Below, in pieces: positions 23,700 through 36,215 of a DNA stretch of 64,000 bases. The first letter of the stretch is position 1; every line of letters starts with the position of its first letter. Source of the stretch: Aegilops tauschii subsp. strangulata (taxonomy: Eukaryota; Streptophyta; Magnoliopsida; Poales; Poaceae); NCBI RefSeq assembly GCF_002575655.3, contig NC_053040.3:464738780-464802779 (forward strand). The letters run 5' to 3'. The position numbers were made by a program, and so were the translations under genes. The notes beneath the pieces were generated by a model. The model saw nothing but the letters and a program-made list of their open reading frames with translations, was not told where the DNA came from and searched no databases.

Positions 23700-23741
23700 C
23701 TCCCTCTATTATAAAATAAGTGTATGTGGTTTTAGTTCAAA
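23700..23741 (+). mobile_element. Half of a Stowaway (Hades-like) MITE
   Basis: CTCCCTCTATTATAAAATAAG followed by GTGGTTTTAGTTCAAA matches, from memory, one arm of the small Hades-type Stowaway palindrome. The second arm is absent. A copy lacking the CTCCCTC end is found at 54067-54098. Confidence 0.5.
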
Positions 23742-23966
23742 ATAGGTAGATAGATAGCTTTAGAGCTACTGTTAGGCTATCTAGGCCTATTCATCTGTAT
23801 GGGTTTCATATTCAATTTCCCCATGTGACAAAATATACGGGGGGGGGGGGGGGGTTCAGCTGGTTAAAATCACTCACTCTCTCCATCCACGTCGACCTCC
23901 TAGTGTTGTTATCCGATAAGTGCTACAACGTGGATAGATTTTCTACATATACGATATCTGGTGTTG
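23712..23966 (+). repeat. Left copy of the about 250-bp duplication flanking the LINE
   Basis: Runs from AAAATAAGTGT to GATATCTGGTGTTG, ending exactly where the LINE poly-T (its 3' tail) begins. The matching right copy is 54067-54111 continued at 63107-63310 (split by the CACTA element). Differences are mainly a much longer G-run here (near 23840-23855) and single substitutions. It behaves as the TSD of the LINE but is far longer than usual. Confidence 0.8.
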
Positions 23967-24344
23967 TTTTTTTGAACCGGGCATAACCCCTTTCCATTAC
24001 TGAGCATAACGGAAATACAAAGTTCGGCACACCACCAGTTTGAGACCTACCACCAAAAGGAGACTAGAGAGGGGAAAGCGAGTTCAAAGCATCACTGGGA
24101 AACCCACTATGAACACTCATCATCGAGTAGTTCATCGTGGGGCGAAAACCCAGTGACACCACATAACAGGCTAGGACTAGCATACTAACAGCTAAAGCAC
24201 GTAGCAGGAACAACAACACATAAACCTCCACGGGGCTCACAGGAGAGCAGGGAACACAAGCTCGCGCAGGAGTAGAGAACCAACAAGTATCAGGGCACTA
24301 AACCATCATCTAGCAAAATACCCAGCGCAACACCGAAGAAAGAG

Positions 24345-25326
24345 TCAGTCCCTCGCAGATCTAGCTGGAGCCGCGCAGATCCTCATCATGGTCGAGGCGT
24401 TCGTCCTGAGCATCTTTGCTCCATGCTCCATGGCTTCATGATCAACACCAGCCATCAAACCTGCCCAGTAGGTCAGAAAGCCACAAGCAGAAAACACCAC
24501 ATTAAAAGGGGTCTTAAGTTGCTTTTGTTCAAAGGTGGCTTGGTTACGACAATTCCAGATCGCCCAGCACATCGCTGCCAGGCCGAAAGTATAAAATTTG
24601 ACCCCATCAGGTAGAAAAGTATAGCACCAGGAGAAATATTGCCCAAGATTGTTCGTACATAGGTTTGTGCCCAGCACACACCCAACCGTCCTCCAAACCA
24701 CCCGGGCCATGGGGTAAGTGAAAGAAAGGTGCTGCGATGTTTCATTGTCTCTGCAAAATGAACATTTGGGATTACCAGCCCATTTTCGCTTCCTCATAAC
24801 CTCTCTAGTTAGAATAGCATCTTGGGATAACTCCCACATGAAGATTTGAATTTTAAGGGGAAGTCTGGATTTCCAAATCCACCTATAGTCACACCCTGCA
24901 AGGGGTTTTTCTAAGTATGCATAGACCGATTTGGTCGAGAATCGATTCTTTCTATCCAAGGTCCAGATAACTTGATCTGATCCCCCACATAGGCACCAGG
25001 AGTCCACCGTGGACTTAAGCTCTTTCCACTGATCCGAAAGGGGAGGGTGAAGATGTCTCCTAGAAAAGTAATCGCCTTCAAATTTTTTAAAATCCGCAAC
25101 TGTGATTTCCTGATAGTTACAAATATTGTGCAGTGTTGGGAATCGGGTTCACAAGGGAACTTCATTCCTGAAAGGATCAGCCCAGACTCTAGCAATATTG
25201 CCAAAATTCAAAATCACCCCTCTCCCAGCCAAATAAACTTCTTTTACTTTCATGATTGCTTTCCATATGGGGGAATCCCCAAATTTGCTTTTCACCGACA
25301 TCACCGTTTCTTTTTTAGGTACTTAG
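24345..25326 (-). pseudogene. C-terminal part of LINE ORF2 (zf-RVT region)
   Basis: The frame 25007-24345 shows the RVT-associated zinc-binding motif of plant LINEs: WKSRLPLKIQIFMWELSQDA, ILTREVMRKRKWAG, then CSFCRDNETSQHL, and VVWRTVGCVLG downstream. The region 25010-25326 continues ORF2 upstream with frame breaks, up to the solo LTR. Not functional. Confidence 0.8.
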
Positions 25327-25674
25327 TGTTGGGGAACGCAGTAATTTCAAAAAAAATCCTACGATCACGCAAGATCTATCTAGGAGATGCATAGCAACAA
25401 AAGGGGAGAGTGTGTCCACGTACCCTCGTAGACCGAAAGCGGAAGCGTTTTATCAACGTGGTTGATGTAGTCGTACGTCTTCACGATCCGACCGATCCTA
25501 GCACCGAACGTACAGCACCTCCGTGTTCAGCACACGTTCAACACGATGACGTCCCTCGTACTCTTGATCCAGTTGAGGCCGAGGGAGAGTTCCGTCAGCA
25601 CGACGGCGTGGCGGCGGTGATGATGAAGTTACCGGCGCAGGGCTTCGCCTAAGCACTGCAACGATATGACCGAG

Positions 25675-26216
25675 TGCTACCTCTTGAGCACTGCGTTGGT
25701 TTTCCCTTGAAGAGGAAAGGGTGATGCAGTAAAGTAGCATAAGTATTTCCCTCAGTTTTTGAGAACCAAGGTATCAATCCAGTAGGAGACCACGTGCGAG
25801 TCCCACGCACCTACACAAACAAATAAGAACCTCGCAACCAACGCGATAAAGGGGTTGTCAATCCCTTCATGGTCACTTACCAGAGTGAGATCTGATAGAT
25901 ATGATAAGATAATATTTTTGGTATTTTTATGATAAAGAGTAAAAGTAAAGATTGCAAAAATAAACGGTGCCAGAAATAACTAAGTGTTTGGAAGATTAAT
26001 ATGATCGAAAATAGACCCGGGGGCCATAGGTTTCACTAGTGGCTTCTCTCAAGATAGCATAAGTATTACGGTGGGTAAACGAATTACTGTCGAGCAATTG
26101 ATAGAATTGAGCATAGTTATGAGAATATCTAGGTATGATCATGTATATAGGCATCATGTCCGTAACAAGTAGACCGAAACGATTCTGCATCTACTACTAT
26201 TACTCCACACATCGAC
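25675..26216 (-). repeat. Gypsy 3' LTR, outer part
   Basis: 542 bp matching 49788-50330 of the right LTR. It was interrupted by the Angela-like element at TCGAC (26212-26216) and resumes at 34712. Confidence 0.9.
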
Positions 26217-27962
26217 TGAAGGAAATATGCCCTAGAGGCAATAATAAAGTTATTATTTATTTCCTTAATTCATGATAAATGTTTATTATTCATGCTAGAA
26301 TTGTATTAACCGGAAACATAATGCATGTGTGAATACATAGACAAACAGAGTGTCACTAGTATGCCTCTACTTGACTAGCTCGTTGATCAAAGATGGTTAA
26401 GTTTCCTAACCATAGACATGAGTTGTGATTTGATAAACTGGATCACATCGTTAGGAGAATGATGTGATTGAATTGACCCATTCCGTTAGCTTAGCACTTG
26501 ATCGTTTAGTATGTTGCTATTGCTTTCTTCATGACTTATACATGTTCCTATGACTATGAGATTATGCAACTCCCGTTTACCTGAGGAACACTTTGTGTGC
26601 TACCAAACGTCACAACATAACTGGGTGATTATAAAGGTGCTCTACAGGTGTCTCCGAAGGTACTTGTTGAGTTGGCGTATTTCGAGATTAGGATTTGTCA
26701 CTCCGATTGACGGAGAGGTATCTCTGGGCCCACTTGGTAATACACATCACTATAAGCCTTGCAAGCATTGTAACTAATGAGTTAGTTGCTGGATGATTTA
26801 TTATGGAACGAGTAAAGAGACTTGCCAGTAACGAGATTGAACTAGGTATTGAGATACCGACGATCGAATCTCGGGCAAGTAACATACCGATGACAAAGGG
26901 AACAACGTATGTTGTTATGCGGTTTGACCGATAAAGATCTTCGTAGAATATGTGGGAGCCAATATGAGCATCCAGGTTCCGCTATTGGTTATTGACCGGA
27001 GACATGTCTCGGTCATGTCTACATAGTTCTCGAACCCGTAGGGTCCGCACGCTTAAAGTTCGATGACGGTTATATTATGAGTTTATGTGTTTTGATGTAC
27101 CGAAGGTAGTTCGGAGTCCCGGATGTGATCACGGACATGACGAGGAGTCTCGAAATGGTCGAGACCTGAAGATTGATGTATTGGATGACTATATTCGGAC
27201 ACCGGAATGGTTCCGGGGGTTATTGGATATATACCAGAGTGCCGGGGGTTTACCGGAACCCCCCCGGAGGTTATTGAGCCTCATGGGCCCAAGTGGTGGA
27301 AGAGGAGAGGCGGCCAAGGGGCAGCCCCGAGCCCCTCCCCCCCCCCCCCAGTCCGAATTGGACAAGGAGGGGGGCACCGCCCCCCCCCCCTTTCCTTTCC
27401 CCATCTCTCTCCTTCCCCTCCTCTCCTACTCCAACATGGAAGGGGGGAGTCCTACTCCCGGTGGGAGTAGGACTCCTCATGGGGCGCACCAAGGGTGGCT
27501 GGCCCCCTCCCCCTCCTCCACTCCTTTATATACGGGGAGGGAGGCACCCCCTAGAGACACAACAATTGATCTCTTGATCTCTTAGCCGTGTGCGGTGCCC
27601 CCCTCCACCATAATCCACCTCGATAATATCGTAGCGGTGCTTAGGCGAAGCCTTGCGTCGGTAGAACATCATCATCGTCACCACACCGTCGTGCTGACGG
27701 AAATCTCCCTCAAAGCTCGGCTGGATCGGAGTTCGAGGGACGTCATCGAGCTGAACGTGTGCTGAACTCGGAGGTGCCATACGTTCGGTACTTGGATCGG
27801 TCAGATCGTGAAGACGTACGACTACATCAACCGCGTTGTGCTAACGCTTCCACTTTCGGTCTACGAGGGTTCGTGGACAACACTCTCCCCTCTCGTTGCT
27901 ATGCATCACCATGATCCTGTGTGCGCGTAGGAATTTTTTTGAAATTACTACATTCCCCAACA
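26217..27962 (+). repeat. 5' LTR of the Angela-like element
   Basis: 1746 bp. A TATA-like TTTATATACGG near 27525 probably marks the promoter. Homopolymer C runs at 27339-27349 and 27379-27390 differ in length from the other LTR. Confidence 0.92.
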
Positions 27963-29224
27963 GTGGCATCCGAGCCTGGTTTTATGCGTAGATGTTATAT
28001 GCACGAGTAGAACATAAGTGAGTTGTGGGCGATAGAAGTCATACTGCTTACTAGCATGTCATACTTTGGTTCGGCGATATTGTTGGATGAAGCGGCCCGG
28101 ACCGACATTACGCGTACGCTTACGCGAGACTAGTTCTACCGACGTGCTTTGCACACAGGTGGCTGGCGGGCGTCAGTTTCTCCAACTTTAGTTGAACCGA
28201 GTGTGGCTACGCCCGGTCCTTGAGAAGGTTAAAACAACACTAACTTGACGAACTATCGTTGTGGTTTTTGATGCGTAGGTAAGAACGGTTCTTGCTCAGC
28301 CCGTAGCAGCCACGTAAAACTTGCAACAACAAAGTAGAGGACGTCTAACTTGTTTTTGCAGGGCATGTTGTGATGTGATATGGTCAAGGCATGATGCTAT
28401 ATTTTATTGTATGAGATGATCATGTTTTGTAACCGAGTTATCGGCAACTGGCAGGAGCCATATGGTTGTTGCTTTATTGTATGCAATGCAATCGCCCTGT
28501 AATTACTTTACTTTATCACTAAGCGGTAGCGATAGTCGTAGTAGCAATAGTTGGTGAGATGACAACGATGCTACGATGGAGATCAAGGTGTCGCGCTGGT
28601 GACGATGGTGATCTTGACGGTGCTTCGGAGATGGAGATCACAAGCACAAGATGATGATGGCCATATCATATCACTTATATTGATTGCATGTGATGTTTAT
28701 CTTTTATGCATCTTATTTTTCTTAGATCGATGGTAGCATTATATAAGATGATCTCTCACTAAATTTCAAGGTATAAGTGTTCTCCCTGAGTATGCACCGT
28801 TGCGAAAGTTCTTCGTGCTGAGACACCACGCGATGATCGGGTGTGATAGGCTCTACGTTCAAATACAACGGGTGCAAAACAGTTGCACACGCGGAATACC
28901 CAGGTTAAACTTGACGAGCCTAGCATATGCAGATATGGCCTCGGAACACTGAGACCGAAAGGTCGAGCGTGAATCATATAGTAGATATGATCAACATAGG
29001 GATGTTCATCATTGAAAACTACTCCATCTCACGTGATGATCGGACATGGTTTAGTTGATATGGATCACGTGATCACTTAGATGATTAGAGGGATGTCTAT
29101 CTAAGTGGGAGTTCTTAAGTAATATGATTAATTGAACTTAATCATGAACTTAGTCCTGGTAGTATTAGCATATCTATGTTGTAGATCAATAGCTTGCATT
29201 TAGCTCCCTTGTTTTATTTTTGAT
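27963..29224 (+). other. Leader of the Angela-like element
   Basis: Non-coding. Contains a single diverged copy of the 38-bp leader unit (near 28913-28950), against two copies in WIS-like copy A and four in copy B. Confidence 0.7.
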
Positions 29225-32200
29225 ATGTTCCTAGAGAAAACTAAGTTGAAAGATGTTAGTAGCAATGATGCGGATTGGATCCGTGATCTGAGGATTATCC
29301 TCATTGCTGCACAGAAGAATTATGTCCTTGATGCACCGCTAGGTGACAGACCGATTGCAGGAGCAAATGTAGACATTATGAACATTTGGCAAGCTCAATA
29401 TGATGACTACTTGATAGTTTAGTGCACCATGCTTAACGGCTTAGAATCGGGACTTCAAAGACATTTTGAACGTCATGGACCATATGAGATGTTCCAGGAG
29501 TTGAAGTTAATATTCCAAGCAAATACCCAAGTTGAGAGATATGAAGTCTCCAACAAGTTCTATAGCTAAAAGATGGAGGAGAATAGCTCAAGCAGTGAGC
29601 ATGTGCTCAGATTGTCTGGGTACTGCAATCACTTGAATCAAGTGGGAGTTAATCTTCCAAATAAAATAGTGATTGACAGAATTCTCTAGTCACCATCACC
29701 AAGTTAGTAGAACTTTGTGATGAACTATAGTATGCAAGGGATGACGAAAACGATTCCCGAGCTTTTCATGATGATGAAATCGATGAAGGTAGAAATCAAG
29801 AAAGAGCATCAAGTGTTGATGGTTGACAAGACCACTAGTTTCAAGGAAAGGGGCAAAGGGAAGAAGGGGAACTTCAAGAAGAACAGCAAGCAAGTTGCTG
29901 CTCAAGTGAAGAAGCCCAAGTCTGGACCTAAGCCTGAGACTAAGTGCTTCTACTGCAAAGGGACTGGTCACTAGAAGCGGAACTGCCCCAAGTATTTGGC
30001 GGATAAGAAGGATGGCAAAGTGAACAAAGGTATATTTGATATACATGTTATTGATGTGTACCTTACTAGTGTTTATAGCAACCCCTCAGTATTTGATACT
30101 AGTTCAGTTGCAAAGATTAGTAACTCGAAAACGCGAGTTGCAGAATGAACAGAAACTAGTTAAGGGCGAGGTGACGATGTGTGTTGGAAGTAGTTCCAAG
30201 ATTGATATGATCATCATCGCACACTCCCTATACTTTCGGGATTAGTGTTGAACCTGAATAAGTGTTATTTGGTGTTTGCGTTGAGCATGAATATGATTTG
30301 ATCATGTTTATTGCAATACGGTTATTCATTTAAGTTAGAGAATAATTGTTATTCTGTTTACATGAATAAAACCTTCTATGGTTATACACCCAATGAAAAT
30401 GGTTTGTTGGATCTCGATCGTAATGATACACATATTCATAATATTGAAGCCAAAAGATGCAAAGTTAACAATGATAGTGCAACTTATTTGTGGCACTGCC
30501 GTTAGGTCATATTGGTGTAAAGCGCATGAAGAAACTCCATGTTGATGGGCTTTTGGAATCACTTGATTATGAATCACTTGATGCTTGCGAACCATGCCTC
30601 ATGGGCAAGATGACTAAGACTCCGTTCTCCGGAACAATGGAGCGAGCAACTGACTTAATTGGAAATAATACATACTGATGTATGCGATCCGATGAGTGTT
30701 GAGGCTCATGGCAAGTATCATTATTTTCTAACCTTCACAGATGATTTGAGCAGATATGGGTATATCTACTTGATGAAACACAAGTCTGAAACATTTGAAA
30801 AAGTTCAAAGAATTTCAGAGTGAAGTGGAGAATCATCATAACAAGAAAATAAAAGTTTCTATGATATGATCGCAGAGGTGAAATATTTGAGTTGCGAGTT
30901 TGGCCTTCAGATAAAACAATGTGAAATAGTTTCACTACTCACGCCACCTGGAAACACCATAGTGTAATGGTGTGTCCGAACATCGTAACCGCACCTTATT
31001 AGATATGGTGCAATCTATGATGTCTCTTACCGATTTACCACTATCGTTTTGGGGTTATGCATTAGAGACAGCTGCATTCACGTTAAATAGGGCACCATCT
31101 AATCCGTGGAGATGACACCGTATGAACTGTGGTTTGGCGAGAAACCTAAGCTGTCGTTTCTTAAAGTTTGGGACTACGATGCTTATGTGAAAAAGTTTCA
31201 ACACGATAAGCTCGAACCCAAATCGGAGAAGTAAATCTTCATAGGATACCCAAAAAGAAACTATTGGGTATACCTTCTATCACAGATCCGAAGGCAAGAT
31301 CTTTGTTGCTAAAAATGGATCCTTTCTAGAGAAGGAGTTTCTCTCGAAAGAAGTGAGTGGGAGGAAAGTAGAACTTGATGAGGTAACTGTACCTGCTCCC
31401 TTATTGGAAAGTAGTTCATCACAGAAATTTGTTCCTGTGAATCCTACACCAATTAGTGAGGAAGCTAATGATGATGATCATGTAACTTCAGATCAAGTTA
31501 CTACCGAACCTCGTAGGTCAACCAGAGTGAGATCCGCACCAGTGTGGTACGGTAATCCTGTTCTGGAGGTCATGTTACTTGACCATGACGAACCTACGAA
31601 CTATGAGGAAGCGATGATGAGCCCAGATTCCGCGAAATGGCTTGAGGCCATGAAATCTGAGATGGGATCCATGTATGAGAACAAAGTGTGGACTTAGGTT
31701 AACTTGCCCGATGATCGGCAAGCCATAGAAAATAAATGGATCTTCAAGAGGAAGACGGACACTGATAGTAGTGTTACTATCTAAAAAGCTAGACTTGTCG
31801 AAAAAGGTTTTTGACAAAGTTCAAGGTGTTGACTGCGATGAGATTTTCTCACTCGTAGCGATGCTTAAGTCTGTCCGAATCATGTTAGCAAATTGCCACA
31901 TTTTATGAAATCTGGCAAATGGATGTCAAAACTACATTCCTTAATGGATTTCTTAAATAAGAGTTGTATGTGATGCAACTAGAAGGTTTTGTCAATCCTA
32001 AAGGTGCTAACAAAGTGTGCAAAGCTCCAACGATCCATCTATGGACTGGTGCAAGCATCTCGGAGTTGGAATATACGCTTTGATGAGTTGATCAAAGCAT
32101 ATAGTTTTATACAGACTTGCGGAAAAGCATGTATTTACAAGAAAGTGAGTGGGAGCACTACAGCATTTCTGATAAGTATATGTGAATGACATATTGTTGA

Positions 32201-32875
32201 TCGGAAATAATGTAGAATTTTCTGGAAAGCATAAAGGAGTATTTGAAAGGACTTTTTCAAAGAAAGACCTCGGTGAAGCTGCTTACATATTGAGCATCAA
32301 GATCTATAGAGATAGATCAAGACGCTTGATAAGTTTTTCAATGAGTACATACCTTGACAAGATTTTGAAATAGTTCAAAATGGAACAGTCAAAGAAGTAG
32401 TTATTGCATGTATTGCAAAGTATAAAGTTGAGTAAAGACTCAAAACCCGACCACGGCAGAAAATAGAAAAGAGAATGAAAGTCATTCCCTATGCCTCAGT
32501 CATAGGTTCTATAAAGTATGCTATGCTGTGTACCAGACCTATTGTGTATCTCACCATGAGTTTAGCAAGAGGGTACAATAGTGATCTAGGAGTAGATCAC
32601 TGGACAGTGGTCAAAATTATCCTTAGTAGAATAAGGATATATTTCTCGGTTATGGAGGTGATAAAGAGATTCGTCATAAAGAGTTACGTCGATACAAGCT
32701 TTGACACCGATCTGGATGACTCTAAGTCTCAATCTAGATACATATTGAAAGTGGGAGCTATTAGCTAGAGTAGCTCTGTGCAGAGCATTGTATACATAGA
32801 AATTTGCAAAATACTTATGGATCTGAATGTGATAGACCCGTTGACTAAAATTATCTCACAAGCAAAACATGATCA
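29225..32875 (+). pseudogene. Degenerate gag-pol of the Angela-like element
   Basis: Recognisable in order: gag (29225-29960; longest open pieces 65 and 85 codons); a zinc knuckle CFYCKGTGH in which the next Trp codon is a TAG at about 29973; protease remnant near 30095; GAG-pre-integrase (30480-30620); integrase to about 31100; linker 31353-31697; RT pieces 31700-32370; RNase H to about 32870. There are dozens of disruptions, so it encodes nothing functional. Confidence 0.85.
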
Positions 32876-33049
32876 CACCGTAGTACTCTTTGGGTGTTAA
32901 TCACATAGCGAGGTGAACTAGATTACTGACTCTAGTAAACCCTTTGGGTGTTGGTCACATGTCGATGTACCACATAAAGATGTGGACTATTGATGTTAAA
33001 TCACATGACGATGTGAACTAGATTATTGACTCTAGTGCAAGTGGGAGAC

Positions 33050-34706
33050 TGAAGGAAATATGCCCTAGAGGCAATAATAAAGTTATTATTTATTTCCTTA
33101 ATTCATGATAAATGTTTATTATTCATGCTAGAATTGTATTAACCGGAAACATAATGCATGTGTGAATACATAGACAAACAGAGTGTCACTAGTATGCCTC
33201 TACTTGACTAGCTCGTTGATCAAAGATGGTTAAGTTTCCTAACCATAGACATGAGTTGTGATTTGATAAACTGGATCACATCATTAGGAGAATGATGTGA
33301 TTGACTTGACCCATTCCGTTAGCTTAGCACTTGATCGTTTAGTATGTTGCTATTGCTTTCTTCATGACTTATACATGTTCCTATGACTATGAGATTATGC
33401 AACTCCCGTTTACCGGAGGAACACTTTGTGTGCTACCAAACGTCACAACGTAACTGGGTGATTATAAAGGTGCTCTACAGGTGTCTTCGAAGGTACTTGT
33501 TGAGTTGGCGTATTTCGAGATTAGGATTTGTCACTCCGATTGACGGAGAGGTATCTCTGGGCCCACTCGGTAATACACATCACTATAAGCCTTGCAAACA
33601 TTGTAACTAACGAGTTAGCTGCGGGATGATGTATTATGGAACGAGTAAAGAGACTTGCCGGTAACGAGATTGAACTAGGTATTGAGATACCGACGATCGA
33701 ATCTCGGGCAAGTAACATACCGATGACAAAGGGAACAACGTATGTTGTTATGCGGTTTGACCGATAAAGATCTTCGTAGAATATGTGGGAGCCAATATGA
33801 GCATCCAGGTTCCGCTATTGGTTATTGACCGGAGACATGTCTCGGTCATGTCTACATAGTTCTCGAACCCGAGTCCCGGATGTGATCACAGACATGACGA
33901 GGAGTTTCGAAATGGTCGAGACATGAAGATTGATATATTGGACGACTATATTCGGACACCGAAATGGTTCCGGGGGTTATCGGATATATACCGGAGTGCC
34001 GGGGGGTTACCGGAACCCCCCCCCCCCCGGAGGTTATTGGGCCTCATGGGCCCAAGTGGTGGAAGAGGAGAGGCGGCCAAGGGGCAGCCGCGTGCCCCTC
34101 CCCCCCCCCCAAGTCCGAATTGGACAAGGAGGGGGGTGGCGCACCCCCCCTTTCCTTTCCCCCTCTCTCTCCTTCCCTCTCCTCTCCTACTCCAACATGG
34201 AAGGGGGAGAGTAGGACTCCTCATGGGGCGTGCCAAGGGTGGCCGGCCCTATCCCCCTCCTCCACTCCTTTATATACGGGGCGGGAGGCACCCCCTAGAG
34301 ACACAACAATTGATATCTTGATCTCTTAGCCGTGTGCGGTGCCCCCATCCACCATAATCCACCTCGATAATATCGTAGCGGTGCTTAGGCGAAGCCCTGA
34401 GTCGGTAGAACATCATCATCGTCACCACACCGTCGTGCTGACGGAACTCTCCCTCAAAGCTCGGCTGGATCAGAGTTCGAGGGACGTCATCGAGCTGAAC
34501 GTGTGCTGAACTCGGAGGTGCCGTACGTTCGGTACTTGGATCGGTCGGATCGTGAAGACGTACGACCACATCAACCGCGTTGTGCTAACGCTTCCGCTTT
34601 CGGTCTACGAGGGTACGTGGACAACACTCTCCCCTCTCGTTGCTATGCATCACCATGATCCTGTGTGTGCGTAAGAATTTTTTTGAAATTACTACGTTCC
34701 CCAACA
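33050..34706 (+). repeat. 3' LTR of the Angela-like element, with internal deletion
   Basis: 1657 bp. Compared with the 5' LTR it lacks roughly 75 bp after CTCGAACCCG (near 33872): the text jumps from ...AACCCG straight to AGTCCCGGATG. Otherwise very similar to the 5' LTR. Confidence 0.92.
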
Positions 34707-34711
34707 TCGAC

Positions 34712-35728
34712 CGCTATCCAGCATGCATCTAGAGTATTAAGTTCATAAGAACAGAGTAATGCTTTAAGTAAGATGACATGATGTAGAGGGATAAACTCAT
34801 GCAATATGATATGAACCCCATCTTGTTATCCTCGATGGCAACAATACAATACATGCCTTGCTGCCCCTGCTGTCACTGGGAAAGGACACCGCAAGATTGA
34901 ACCCAAAGCTAAGCACTTCTCCCATTGCAAGAAAGATCAATCTAGTAGGCCAAACCTAACTGATAATTCGAAGAGACTTGCAAAGATAACCAATCATACA
35001 TAAAAGAATTCAGAGGAGATTCAAATATTGTTCATAGATAAACTTGATCATAAACCCACAATTCATCGGATCTCGACAAACACACCGCAAAAGAAGATTA
35101 CATCGAATAGATCTCCAAGAAGATCGAGAAGAAGCCATCTAGCCAATAACTATGGACCCGAAGGTCTGAGGTAAACTACTCACACATCATCGGAGAGGCT
35201 ATGGTGTTGATGTAGAAGCCCTCCGTGATCAATGCCCCCTCCGGCGGAGCGCCGGAAAAGGCCCCAAGATGGGATCTCATGGGTACAGAAGGTTGCGGCG
35301 GTGGAAATAGGGTTTTGGCTTCACATATGATGTTTTCAGGGTACATGGGTATATATAGGAGGAAGAAGTACGTCGGTGGAGCAACGAGGGGCCCACGAGG
35401 GTGGAGGGTGCACTTGGGGGGGTAGGCACGCCCCCCTGCCTCGTGCCTTCCTCGTTGATTACTTTACGTAGACTCCAAGTCCTCTGGATCACGTTTGTTC
35501 TGAAAATCACGTTCCCGAAGGTTTCATTCCGTTTGGACTCCGTTTGATATCCTTTTCCTTTGAAACACTGAAATAGGCAAAAAAACAGCAATTTGGGCTT
35601 GGCCTCCGGTTAATAGGTTAGTCCCAAAAATAATATAAAAGTGTATAATGAAGCCCAATAAACATCTAAAACAGAATATAATATAGCATGGAACAATAAA
35701 AAATTATAGATACGTTGGAGACGTATCA
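34712..35728 (-). repeat. Gypsy 3' LTR, inner part
   Basis: Continues 25675-26216, giving a 1559-bp LTR against 1591 bp for the right one. About 33 bp present in the right LTR (near 50749-50781) is missing here. Ends ACGTATCA at 35728. Confidence 0.9.
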
Positions 35729-36210
35729 AGCATCCCCAAGCTTAATTCATGCTCGTCCTCGAGTAGGTAAATGATAAAAACAGAATTTTTGATGTGGAAT
35801 GCTACTTGGCATAATTTTCAATGTAACCCTCTTAATTGTGGTATGAATATTCAGATCCGGAAGATTCAAGATAAAAGTTTAATATTGACATAAAAGTAAT
35901 AATACTTCGAGCATACTAACTAAGCAATTATGTCTTCTCAAAATAACATGGCCAAAGAAAGTTCATCCCTACAAAATCATATAGTCTGGTCATGCTCCAT
36001 TTTCACCACACAAGAATGCTCTCATCATGCACAACCCCGATGACAAGCCAAGAAATTGTTTCATACTTTAGTAATCTCAAACTTTTTCAACTTTCACGCA
36101 ATACATGAGCGTGAGCCATGGATATAGCAGTATGGGTGGAATAGAATATAATGATGGGGGTTATGTGGAGAAGACAAAAAAGGAGAAAGTCTCACATCAA
36201 CGGGCTATGG
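35729..36210 (-). other. Gypsy interior next to the 3' LTR (polypurine side)
   Basis: Non-coding. On the minus strand AAGCTTGGGGATGCT abuts the LTR and serves as polypurine tract. The stretch continues after the nested WIS-like element at 45180. Confidence 0.7.
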
Positions 36211-36215
36211 AGATG

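Larger units (their letters stand above)
26217..34706 (+). mobile_element. Angela-like Copia LTR retrotransposon, decayed interior
   Basis: 8490 bp with TSD TCGAC at 26212-26216 and 34707-34711, inserted in the Gypsy 3' LTR. LTRs begin TGAAGGAAATATGCCCTAGA and end TTCCCCAACA. The primer-site region TGGCATCCGAGCC follows the 5' LTR (27964-27976) and the purine tract AAGTGGGAGAC precedes the 3' LTR. The gag-pol interior is broken by many stops. Confidence 0.93.

Noticed and set aside
27085..27585. 166-codon ORF inside the Angela-like LTR
   Set aside because: Same reason: LTR U3/R sequence and not preserved in the other LTR.
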